A stretch of 64,000 nucleotides of DNA from Membranipora membranacea (Eukaryota > Bryozoa > Gymnolaemata > Cheilostomatida > Membraniporidae), in NCBI GenBank assembly GCA_914767715.1, contig OU612068.1, positions 13,208,001-13,272,000 on the forward strand, read 5' to 3'. The notes beneath the pieces were generated by a model. It made no database searches. It saw nothing but the letters and a program-made list of their open reading frames with translations, and was not told where the DNA came from. This document shows positions 47,101-56,463 of this stretch, in pieces. Both the position numbers and the translations under genes were made by a program. Position 1 is the first letter of the stretch. The number at the start of each line of letters is the position of its first letter.

Positions 47101-48873
47101 TAATGATGGTATTCACCCTATCAAAAATCAATTTAACATTAGACCCATCATTAGTGATCTATTCATGACACTGAAATGTGAGACTTTCTTTTCAAACTGC
47201 TGGTCTCATTGCGGCGCAATACCCAAATCTCTATATATGTTTTGGTTAAACTGAACATCTTTAATAATGGTCATTTCATGTGTGTTTCTAGAACTGTTTG
47301 CTGAAGAACTTTTCACCCAGATGAGCATCTCCTCTTCAGACCAAAAATCAATCAAAATCAAGTATATTAAGACTCTACCCTGTGATGGGTTTAGTATTTA
47401 CTCAGTAACATGGCATGGGAAAGATATTGTCTGTGGAACCAATAACGGTGTTCTCACACTCAACGAGCACTTGCAGAAGAAACAAGTTAACATACGCGGT
47501 CATGTCGATTGCATCAGGAAAATAGATAAATATGCCTTTGCCATTTTGTACAGCAAAGACCTCCGTGAGCGAGAAGTGAGAATATCCTGTAAGAACACTC
47601 TGGCCGATCCGAAAACAACATTGTGTAGATTTCCCCAGGATGATAATGATCTTTTGCATTTATCCGTTTCTGAACAGTATGTTGCAGCCTGTGACAATGT
47701 GGGAAAGGTGGTTCGTCTGTGGACAACAGAAGGGGAACACTTGATGAAAATCGGGTCAGGTCACCTCCGTCGCCCGTTGGGCGTGTTATTACGACAGGAC
47801 TCAGTTCTTGTCAGTGATTATGATACTGGATGTCTTCACAAGTTCAGGCTGCAGCCCGGATCAGAGCCAGTGTGGACATGCAGAGGACTCGATGCTCCGA
47901 CGGGGATATGTGTGGATAACCTTAGCAATTTATATGTGGCGTCCGGCAAGGGAAATACAATCTATCTAATCACCCAGGAAGGTCAGTTATAGATCTCAAC
48001 TAGAGCAAGTTGGATTCAGCATTCGGATGTTCCGATTCTAATGATGAGTTGGAGGGGGGCAACTCAAAATGCAGGAAAATTGGATCATATTCGATCTAGA
48101 TCTCCACTGATGCACATTTGTAAAAGTGTTTATGAGGGTGATGGTATCTGGAAATAAATGCCTGCTCTCAGCAAACTGAATATTATAGAGGTGTTCCCTT
48201 TTGCAGCATCGTAGCCAACTATATTCCCAATCTGAGTGATTGTTTCCCATTTCTCTTGGCTTTCCACACAACAAAATACTATACTAGTTAATATAAGCTA
48301 GTTTAGCTTTAGCTAGTTTTTGGGTGCTTACTTATATCAGCCAGCATCTAATAGCTGCTAGCTGAGGTGTAGTCTAAATAAAATAACGAGGGTGAGTAGA
48401 TGTCAGCTAACATTAAATTTAGCTAGTTCATGTACATGTGAAATGGCAAGCTTCTCTTTTTATGAAAACTTTACTCCTCTAGAGTATAATGGCTCCCTTC
48501 ATCATAACAGTTGAGTTGAAGATATTTCAATCATAGTTTTGAGTTAGTGAGTTAGTTCCTATGGTTATTAACCTGATATGTCAATCAATACAAGATCGTG
48601 TTATATTTCTGCTATACTTTGGACTGCTGGCTGTGTAAATTATCCTTGAGTTGAATCACAATAATAATATAGAATATTATAAGACTAAACTTCTCTAGCT
48701 TCTTGCATACATTTTTTTTGTATATTGTTCAAGGTTTACCGACAAAGAAGTTGTGTTGCGAGGAGCTGAGTAAAACTGAGTATGTTATGGATATCAGCCT
48801 ATCAGAAGATGGAACTACAATAGCTCTGGCATGTCGTGAAGAAGGGGTGAAGATATGCACTCTCACATCGTGA
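44143..48873 (+). CDS. TRIM-like RING/B-box/coiled-coil/beta-propeller protein, copy A (complete, 7 exons)
   Basis: Exons: 44143-44342, 44681-44867, 45050-45260, 45429-45622, 46395-46689, 47292-47981, 48734-48873; phases agree and the product is 638 residues. A start at 44158 (MAEAP...) is more likely by comparison with copy B and gives 633. Exon 1 holds a C3HC4 RING (CGFC...PCSHVFCLPC...CPVC), so the protein is probably an E3 ubiquitin ligase. Exon 2 holds a B-box 1-like zinc site (CDVC...CYCLGC...CDHDFKIH). Exon 3 holds a second B-box-like site (CSDHKEQ...CYHCHQVFCETC). Exons 4-5 are coiled coil (RESAEQMKNELREHQAKSL). Exons 6-7 form an NHL-type propeller with blades such as PTGICVDNLSNLYVAS. 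The substrate is unknown. It does not match one vertebrate TRIM closely enough for a symbol. Confidence 0.85.
44925..44975. repeat. CATACATACGTA microsatellite in intron 2 of copy A
   Basis: Runs of TACATACG and TGTGCGTACGTAC units form a short variable repeat. The matching repeat in copy B (60718-60775) has an extra CATA unit, a length difference expected of microsatellites after duplication. Confidence 0.65.
45668..45810. mobile_element. MITE-like inverted repeat in intron 4 of copy A
   Basis: A left arm beginning AACTATTTCAACAAAG and ending GGACTAGTTTG is mirrored by a right arm ending CTTTGTTGAAGTTGTTT, with inner CAACTAGTTCTAGGTGTTAC. Arms of about 60 bp are imperfect. It is present at the same place in copy B (61470-61612), so it predates the duplication. 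Confidence 0.6.
46085..46328. mobile_element. MITE with 23-bp terminal inverted repeats in intron 4 of copy A
   Basis: The left end (46085-46107: CCTGGGGGTCTTTCAATTAG plus AAA) is the reverse complement of the right end (46305-46328), apart from one extra C. The 244-bp element has internal GAGTGAGCGAT repeats and no coding capacity. I could not identify a target duplication. An orthologous copy lies at 61886-62137. Confidence 0.75.
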
Positions 48874-50456
48874 ATATGAATATACCGTGAATGTCTGATT
48901 GAAGACAATGGATCCAGATGTTTGCCTGCCTGACAATCAGTTTGTTTTATTGAAGTAATTCTTTCATTGAAATTTTTATGTACAATATATGTCACAAAAT
49001 TTGCCTGATGATGATATCATTGATTTATATAAGTTTTTTGAAGTCATAAAATAGACCAACGATTTTTTGGTCTAGGAGAAATCTATCCTTTATTCAAGAA
49101 AGATTTACTCTGCATTGTTCAACGGTTTGTTTGAGGATCTGACGAAAATGTAATCAGTTCTCATGTCATTTTGGTTGGCTATAGCAAGATGATTGGCTTG
49201 ACTAACTTTTGCTCCAACTGCTAGGAATTTCAGTTTAGTCTGTTTCAGAGTTCTTCTCCCATCCAGGTCCTAAGACCGTTGAAGTTGTTTGCCGGAAAGC
49301 AAAAAGCTACTGAGTATATAATATAATAGATTCTTTCAGATATGGCTCCTTGACTTAACTAATGGGGGATTTACCAAATCATCTGTGTAACTTAATTAGG
49401 AGTTGTCTACCTCTTTGTATGGAGGAGGCAACTCACTCTCCACAGGTGCATGCTGGGATATGTTTGTTTATCTATTTCGAATTACACCATATGCTGAACG
49501 GAGACAGTTTCTTATCTCACTGCATTACGATAATTCAAAGGCATGATTTGACACAGCTCCCTGACTGTGGCAAGAGGAGCAACTTTTGTTGCGTCAGCTA
49601 AAATGTTATTGAATTTGTCAGTAGGGATTGTTGTGAGCCTGAGCAAGCTCGACAGCCTGGACAGCCTGCCAAGGCTAGGTTGTCGCCAAAATGTTGATTG
49701 GTAATGTTGTAATCTGAGCTAACCTGTAAAATTTTAAAATTTAATTTTAAAAGTTTAACCAGCCTAATATTATGTGTCCACTCGCTGTTGCGTTTTCTTC
49801 TAATTTGCTTTTGTAAAGGCATATAGGCTTTTTTAACTTTGTGTTGCTAGAAATGGCATCCCATTTTGATTGATAGTGGTAGCTACTCCAGCAATCAAAG
49901 CAAGCATCAAGTACTCAAACAAGATATTTTTCCTTGCTGGCAGTTTGTGAGTTGGACTAATAATTGAATATTATTATCAGAGAGGTTAGGCTAGAGAATT
50001 TCGTTCTATTAGTACCAATTCTTATCATTTTAATACATTTTATGATATCAAAGGAATGCAAGAGGGGGTTGTCCCCACAAACCTACTGTTTGAGTTCTAT
50101 TGAAACTCATTGAGTACATATATAGACAAACAAAAAACTTGATTTCAGCTCATTATATCCATTTCAAAATTTGAACAGTGCTAAGCCACAGGATTAAAAG
50201 AAAAGGTGAGCAAACATTCATATTTGTGATGTAAAGTAAGGTGTAATGATACGATGATGATCAAATTCGTTCCCATCTGTTAGCAGCATTTGAGCAGCAA
50301 CACAAAACTGGTATAGGGAAGTAGAGCAATATTTGAGCAACTTTGTCCCATATACTGATTTTGTATTGGTGTTGTGAAGCTAAACTCTAAAGCAGAAAAC
50401 AATCAATATCAATATCAATCATAATGCGGGAGCAGACTGAACTTGTTTAGGATAAC
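48874..50456. other. Intergenic region after TRIM-like copy A
   Basis: It probably starts with the 3' untranslated region of copy A. I see no further gene. A G/C-rich segment near 50065-50090 (GGGGGTTGTCCCCAC) can form a short hairpin. Confidence 0.45.
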
Positions 50457-50666
50457 ATGGCAGAAGCAACTGTTGAATCACTCCTTGATGACATCACAGC
50501 CCCTCTCGAGTCAGAGGAACAGGAGAGACCTGAAGCTGTCAGCAGTGATCACTGTGAAGATGAGGACAACCTTATGGATGACGACTTGAACTGTGGATTC
50601 TGGTTTGAGGAGCATGTAATGAAGGGCAAGGAAATTCCATTGAGTGGCGGTGGTGATCAGTGTTAA
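50457..50666 (+). pseudogene. Broken third copy of the TRIM-like first exon (RING fragment)
   Basis: The frame starts MAEATVESLLDD and continues DDDLNCGFWFEEHVMKGKEI, matching the LNCGFCLQ...MIEPKQLPC start of copy B's RING. The second zinc Cys is replaced by Trp (CGFW). The remaining ligands (PCSH, FC, PC, CPVC) are absent because the homology stops near 50640, and the frame closes at 50664-50666. Downstream exons 2-7 are not found. It cannot form a RING finger and is best read as a truncated duplicate. Confidence 0.65.
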
Positions 50667-51005
50667 ACTGGTGGATTAGTATTGCCCAGGGTGTCTGCGC
50701 ACAGATGAGTGGGTGGCACTGCTGATGTATTTGCCGAGCACAGCAGGGTCGTTGTGGTGTTACTTGCTTAAGACTTGAAAGCGTCATTCGTGTCTACGCT
50801 GTGAGAGAGTTGATATATTCAGCTTGTGTAGGAGACCTGTAGTGTATTATTCTCGCAGCCCGTCTCTGCACAGCCTCAAGTTGGTTGGTGGCTGTGGCAG
50901 AGTCCCAGGTACAGGATGAGTATTCTAGCACTGGGCGGACGAGATGTTGGTACACAGTTTGTTTCACATCTTGTGATTTGGTACGAAAATTACGGCGGAT
51001 GACAG
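50640..51005 (-). mobile_element. 3' tail of a degraded non-LTR retrotransposon, antisense
   Basis: The minus strand encodes VRPVLEYSSCTWDSATATNQ followed directly by LEAVQRRAARIIHYRSPTQA, the conserved region after the reverse transcriptase palm in CR1/jockey-type elements. A stop follows a few codons later. It abuts the truncated RING exon at its 3' side, so its insertion may have cut that exon. Confidence 0.75.
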
Positions 51006-51294
51006 TGTCGAGTTAGCCTTGGCTTGTTGAGATGAGGGTGCCAAGTAAAAATTGGGTCTATTGTTATATCTTGGTAGTTGATTGTGTCAGCACGTGGTAT
51101 CTGAGTGTCATGAAGATGAAGCGGCAGGTTGTCAGGTTGGTGTTTGCGGAAGAAAGTAATTTATAGGTAGGGTTATTTCATTCTTATATTAGTCTTGCTT
51201 GCTCTCAACATGGAGGATTCTCACTACTCTCAACAGATAGGCAGTCATCAAGTGAAAGAAAGCCATATGTATGGAGCATTGAATTCCATATACC

Positions 51295-51594
51295 CTATAG
51301 GAGTTTAGTTTTCGCGGCATTTAGGATTCACTTTTCGCGTTATTGCCTAAGTAGTGAAATTTAGTGTATCTTAAATTAAACTCACTCACCATAGTTTCAT
51401 AAACAATGTACGATTATACAGGAATACACCTGACATATGCATGCAAGGTAGTGTGGTGTAGTGGTCTAAGTGTCTGCCTTGTAATCAGATGGAGGGTTAT
51501 GCCCTGGGTTCGAATCCCAGCTTAGTCATTTTGTTTTAATTTTCACTACTAAGCCTACTAGAAATTAAACTCTAGCTAAATTAAACTCCTATAG
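51295..51594. mobile_element. Element with inverted ends enclosing a tRNA-like sequence
   Basis: CTATAGGAGTTTA (51295-51307) is mirrored exactly by TAAACTCCTATAG (51582-51594). A second inverted pair, AGTAGTGAAA near 51350 and TTTCACTACT near 51541, lies inside. The centre holds a tRNA-like sequence at 51447-51528. No protein is encoded and I could not define a target duplication. Confidence 0.55.
51447..51528 (+). tRNA. tRNA-like sequence (TGT anticodon position, Thr-like)
   Basis: Box A-like TGGTGTAGTGGTC, an anticodon loop CTTGTAA with TGT and four paired stem bases, and a perfect T-arm CTGGG TTCGAAT CCCAG are all present in order. The variable region is about 14 bases, unusually long for Thr. 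The acceptor halves (GGTAGTG and CTTAGTC) pair poorly. It is more likely a tRNA-derived cassette than a functional tRNA, but box B is intact. Confidence 0.5.
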
Positions 51595-53202
51595 TAGTAG
51601 TACAAACAATTCAATGGTATGGAGTTATCCAAACTTTGAACATGAGTAGGCAATCCTTTGTAGAACTAGCTTTCCTTTCTACAATTGTGAAAACTTGCTA
51701 TTTATTGAGGTCAAGGCTGAAGCTGTAGTACTTTCCAGGAAAACATTGAATATGACCCAGAATGAAAATGACCTTAGTATGAAAACAAACTTAAGTTGAC
51801 CTTGACATATATATAAAATGGTGCGAGGAGATTAAATCAGTCTATAACCGGAAATGAAAATGACCAAACCAATCAGACACCTACATGAAACAATCCAACC
51901 AATCACACCCATATATGAAAATGACCCAACCAATCCTTGAAGGTATTCATAGTTAAAGATAAGGCGAGGAATATTTACACAACCTTGGGAGGCTGTTTAG
52001 GGTGGGGTTACAAACCCCCTACACAAGAGAGTTAGCCTAGGTTAGTTACACACATGTATCAGTTTCACTTTGGTAACAGCTGCTATTATGTTGACTCTTG
52101 ATCAATGAACCTCTTCAATGATTTTATGGTGGACATACAGTATCGTTTTTATGATAAAATATACATAGTAAGAATACACCACACATTTTGCTGTCTATAA
52201 CATAGCAGCATTTTGGATATCTTAAGATATTTTCAGCAGCTCAAAAGTCAAAACAAAATCTGAATTCCTAACTTTTTGATGACTATTCATAATTCTCTAA
52301 ACGTGTTAACTTCAACGTTAGCATTGAGTAGCATATATTTTTTGCGTGTTATTGCAGGTGATATTACTGGGGCAAGGCTATCCGATTGCTGTAATATCTC
52401 TAACAGTCATGTGGCTCGTCAAATACTCCAATTTTCTAGCGATGATGGCAACAGAAAGCGATAAATAGTTAAGGAATTTTGTATTGTTGTTGGGTTTTGC
52501 ACGTTGTCACATTTTGTGCAAAGTTTTCTTACATTTTGCACATGGTGTCATGTTGTGTGCATTTGTCACTTTTGTCCTCAAACAAGCAAATGATAACTCC
52601 AATTCAGTCATCAAACATTGGCAACCACAAAGGTCATTTTACTGACTAAATTTGATGTTATAGCTGATATCGAGCATTGTTCTCACCTCTCTACGATCAA
52701 CACTCTGATGACTAATCAACATAAGACCCTCTCTCTCAGATATATACATGATAAATGTCACTTTACAAATGAATTTGTGATAGATTGTCAATCCGGACGC
52801 TACTGCACAACATATAATAAGGACTATAGAAGCGCTTCGAACAGCAATAGTATTTTGCGCTATGTAATTTATTATTTAATTATGATTTATTTTTCCATGC
52901 TTCTTGGTTTTTTTAGTTTGAAATTTTGATATATGATATTTAACACCGATCAAATCAATGAAGAGGGAGTTCATTGATCAAATCAAGGAGCAAATATGAC
53001 CATTGTATTTGTAAACAACAACAAAAAAAGAAACAACAAGAAAAAAAGTATTGATGTAGTTAGGTGTATTTATAAAAAAGGCTTTTTCCGCAAAGAGCTG
53101 TGTTGAATTAAGGGAGGGCCGGGGTTTTGTGATGTGACAGGGTTTGAATGTAGGTAATGGTGAAATGGATGGTTGGTGTGCTCTGCTACATTATGGACAT
53201 AG

Positions 53203-53482
53203 TTTATTCTCGAACACTGCCAAAAGACAGCCACTAAGATTATTTATACTGATATTGAATGTTATGAAGAACGGTTATCACTTCTAAACTTGACCACTGT
53301 CAATGAATTTTTATTGTCTATGTCACAAAATTATTTTAAAAAGATAAGCAACAATCCGAGCCATTGATTTTTTAGTCGTATAAGATTCAACACTTGTAGA
53401 ACATCCTCTTGCAGACCTATGATTAATAGAGCTGAAAAGTGTAGGACTGAGAAGAGAAAGAACAGCTTTATCAGTTTCTTAT
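53203..53482 (+). mobile_element. C-terminal scrap of a non-LTR retrotransposon (sense)
   Basis: The plus strand reads FILEHCQKTATKIIYTDIE followed by CYEERLSLLNLTTV, the tail of a LINE reverse transcriptase. A later frame ends RTEKRKNSFISFL before a stop at 53480, the usual ending of such proteins. The frames are interrupted, so it is dead. Confidence 0.7.
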
Positions 53483-53639
53483 GAAACACAACAACTCATA
53501 AGCCTAATGTGATGGTTATTGCAATGATAGATGGTTCAAAATACACATACAATACAATACAATAGTTGGGGCATCAAATGTTCTGTTAAATTCAATGCCG
53601 CAAGCCGCTCATCATGACATTCTACATATATGGCAAGAT

Positions 53640-53822
53640 TTACGGACAACACTTAAGGCATAATTTCTCAAGCCCTTCAAGTCTCTCCTTGTCCCCTTTT
53701 GACAAGTATGGAAACCAACTTAGAGCCGCGTATGAGTTCACTGACAGAATCCTCGATCTATAGAATGTGATCAGACTAGATGTGGAGACGCCAACTTCCC
53801 TAAGCCCGGTGATGGCGTCCAC
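53640..53822 (-). mobile_element. C-terminal scrap of another non-LTR retrotransposon (antisense)
   Basis: A 60-residue frame contains GVSTSSLITFYRSRILSVNS and then YAALSWFPYLSKGDKERLEG, matching the GVxxxDLLxFYxxxIRPVLEYA region of LINE polymerases. It is only a fragment and points opposite to the neighbouring scrap at 53.2 kb. Confidence 0.7.
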
Positions 53823-54992
53823 AGCTGGCCTTCACTTGATTTATCAACACAGAATCAACTTGTTTTGGTTTGGTTTTTATAACAATCAACAGGCGATATA
53901 AGATTGGATTGGTACATGAAACTGTTGTTGTGCATGGGAAAGTATTCCAGACACACAATACATATTTATTCATTAATTATACACATACATATGCAAGGGC
54001 CATGGTTGAGTTCATTTCGATTTAACCTATGATTAAATTACAACAAGAAAAATGATGTGATCTCTGCTAAAAAAAACTCTGGCTGTCAATAGTAGTGTCA
54101 CCTGTCAAATAGGTGTCACCAAATATTTTGAATCTTCTAACAGAAAAATGACAATCCTTGAATTGGTAGGCAGGCAGGAGTGGGGGGTCCATAACCCCAC
54201 CCCAGATAGCCTACCATCAATGAACTAAAGGTTTAGTTCATTGCTACCATAGCTACGTATATATTCCATACTTTACCTTTAACTATGACAAAAGTTAAAT
54301 ACTATGTTGTAACACCTTCAGGGATTGGTTGGGTCATTTTCATATATGGGTGTGATTGGTTGGGTCATTTTCATATAGGTGTCTGATTGGTTGGGTCATT
54401 TTCATTTCCGGTTATAGACTTTTTGTGACCTGCCAATATCGGGATGAGTCGGACAGCTTAAGATGACCCTGACCTCGGGTCATTTTCATTATGCAGGTCA
54501 TTTTCATCTCAGGTCATTTTCATTCTGGGTCATTTTCATAGTGATTCACTTTCCAAAACAATAGACAACCAATTATTGTCAATAATTTGATAATAGAAAA
54601 ATTGGTGTGTCTGTGCATAAAGATTCTCCCTGTGAATGAAAACCGCAGCTGAGAGCCATACTGACTCTCGTGATCTGACTGGGCATGCCCAGAGCCTGAG
54701 CATGCGCAGAATGGCTGAGAGCAGAGGGAGTAACTGCCAGTGTTGTTAGCCACATATCTATCAACAGAGCCATATATATACCATTAACTAGATAGTTAGC
54801 CTGTATTGACACGCATTTCCTACCTTGTGCCCAAAGTTATGAAATGCAGCAGTCATGAAGTGTGGCCAATTGTACAGCTAACAGCTGTTAAAGAGTAGTT
54901 GTTAGTTTTCGATAAGAAACTAACTTATTGATTGACCTTTGATCTATATGCCATATCTCAGTCAATAATGGACTCCTTGCTTTATTTTATGG

Positions 54993-55043
54993 GTCATATT
55001 AGCCTGTCTTGTAAAGCTTTTCAAGACAGGCTAGGCGTCATAT
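54993..55043. mobile_element. Near-perfect palindrome flanked by GTCATAT repeats
   Basis: AGCCTGTCTTG (55001-55011) pairs with CAAGACAGGCT (55022-55032) around an AAAGCTTT centre, with a single mismatched pair overall. The heptamer GTCATAT occurs at 54993-54999 and 55037-55043. The right side has three extra bases (GGC) before the repeat, so the fit is not exact. It resembles the 7-bp-flanked palindromes in DAAF9. Confidence 0.5.
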
Positions 55044-55425
55044 ATAAAGCACGCTATTCCTCACAATTTTACAACCTAGGACATGGTTGAATCTCCTATT
55101 ATGATTATTGTACATCACAACAATCACATTCACTGCGGAATCTAGAACAGAGAAAGTCATGTTCTGTAAATGCAGTGGAGTAGCCACTGACTATGAAAGT
55201 TTTGTTTGTAGCCTATTCATGTCAATCTTAATTGGTGCAACAGAACACATACTAATATATGTTGCAAAGTAGTTGTAGAAAGGTCAAGGTCAAGGTCAAG
55301 ATGGCAGACAAAGAAAATTAATTCCTGTGAAAAATTCTATCTAATTTGACAAAATTAGTAGGGTTCAGACCAGGTTTGCCTCAAACAGTGTGTTAGGATA
55401 TTGGTAATAACCCTAAGATTCCAAA

Positions 55426-56463
55426 ATGGTTGTTCCCCAAGCCTCCGAAACTAACCAGACCCAAAACAGCAGGGACTCACAGGAGGTCAACAAAGGCAGC
55501 CAACAGCAGCAACAACAGCAAAGAAATGATGATGATGAAACTCCCTGCGGCAAATGCAAGGAGGTAGAATGCACTGGCACCATTGGCAATGGGAGGAAGA
55601 AAGTCTACAAAACACTCTGGATCAGTTGTGATGCCTGTGCAGTGTGGTACCACGCTATATGTCAGGATCTACAAAATGCTGATGCCAATAGCATAAAGAA
55701 ACTGGCAAATCACGGTGTCCGATGGTATTGTGAAACCTGTATTGCTAAAAAATGTGAGGGAGATACAGTAGGTAATACTTCTCTCCATCATAAAACCACC
55801 ATAAACAAATTGGATGGTATTGAAAAGGCCATCAAGGAGATGCAAAAATCCTACTCTGCAGCACTCCAAACAAACACCGAACAAATAGCACAGCTGAAAG
55901 AGAACTACGCACAGGTTGTGCAAAAATCAGCAAAACAGATAGAAATGGCAACCGTATCAAATGAAAACACAGAAAAGATGTTACGACGACAACAACAGAT
56001 GAATGAAGCGGAGTCGAGGAAGCTTAATGCCATAATATATGGTATCAATGAAGAAGAATCACCGGTGCTTGACCAAGTTAAACAGTTCATGACGCGGGAG
56101 TGCTTTAAAAAGTCTAACCCCCCAGTCATGGCCATGAGACTCGGGCGTAAATGCAGTGATGAGGACGAAAACAGAAAACCCAGGCCCATAAAACTAGTAT
56201 TCGAAAATGAGTCCTCAAAGTGGGACTTTGTGAAGCGTGTCAACTCTGGAACAATGAAACAAGAGAACATATTCTGTAAAATAGATACTAGCCAAGAAGT
56301 CAGAAATCAAGAATGGGTGCTGAGAGAGAAAATCCGTGAGCTTAAAGGCTCTGATGTCACAGCCGAATATCGTATTCGGAACCTACAAATAGAACAAAAA
56401 CAACTTTCGGGAAATTGGGAGCTCCTGAAACCAGAAGTAAAGGAAAAAGAAACGACCATCTAA
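55426..56463 (+). CDS. ORF1 protein of a CR1-like non-LTR retrotransposon
   Basis: A 345-residue protein. After a Gln-rich start, residues about 40-105 form a PHD-type zinc finger (CGKC...CDAC..WYH..C...WYCETC). Residues about 125-200 are coiled coil. Residues about 205-300 (AIIYGINEEE, KPRPIKLVFEN, WDFVKRV, IFCKIDTS) resemble the RRM-type nucleic-acid-binding domain of LINE ORF1 proteins. ORF1 proteins coat element RNA in ribonucleoprotein particles. The stop TAA (56461-56463) is followed by GT and then an ATG of ORF2, so translation of ORF2 could be coupled by re-initiation. The frame is uninterrupted. Confidence 0.85.
   Translation: MVVPQASETNQTQNSRDSQEVNKGSQQQQQQQRNDDDETPCGKCKEVECTGTIGNGRKKVYKTLWISCDACAVWYHAICQDLQNADANSIKKLANHGVRWYCETCIAKKCEGDTVGNTSLHHKTTINKLDGIEKAIKEMQKSYSAALQTNTEQIAQLKENYAQVVQKSAKQIEMATVSNENTEKMLRRQQQMNEAESRKLNAIIYGINEEESPVLDQVKQFMTRECFKKSNPPVMAMRLGRKCSDEDENRKPRPIKLVFENESSKWDFVKRVNSGTMKQENIFCKIDTSQEVRNQEWVLREKIRELKGSDVTAEYRIRNLQIEQKQLSGNWELLKPEVKEKETTI

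Larger units (their letters stand above)
51745..54540. repeat. Large inverted repeat pair (arms about 300 bp, 2.1 kb apart)
   Basis: The arm 51745-52045 is the reverse complement of 54180-54540 with substitutions and gaps. Shared words include GTCTATAACCGGAAATGAAA, ATGACCCAACCAATC and CACACCCATATATGAAAATG. Both arms carry repeated ATGAAAATGACCC units and end inward in a G/C-rich hairpin (GGGTGGGGTTA...). It may be one DNA transposon with long inverted ends or two copies of a shorter repeat in opposite orientation. No transposase is visible between the arms. Confidence 0.7.

Noticed and set aside
46997-47254. 85-codon frame between exons 5 and 6 of TRIM-like copy A, also found in copy B
   Set aside because: It lies within an intron with good splice signals, has no domain, and its conservation is no higher than that of the other introns of this recent duplicate.
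47402-47726. Antisense open frames opposite the propeller exon, present in both copies
   Set aside because: They are shadows of the sense coding frame.
51447-51528. Functional tRNA-Thr gene
   Set aside because: The acceptor stem does not pair, and the variable region is too long for Thr, so I list it only as tRNA-like.
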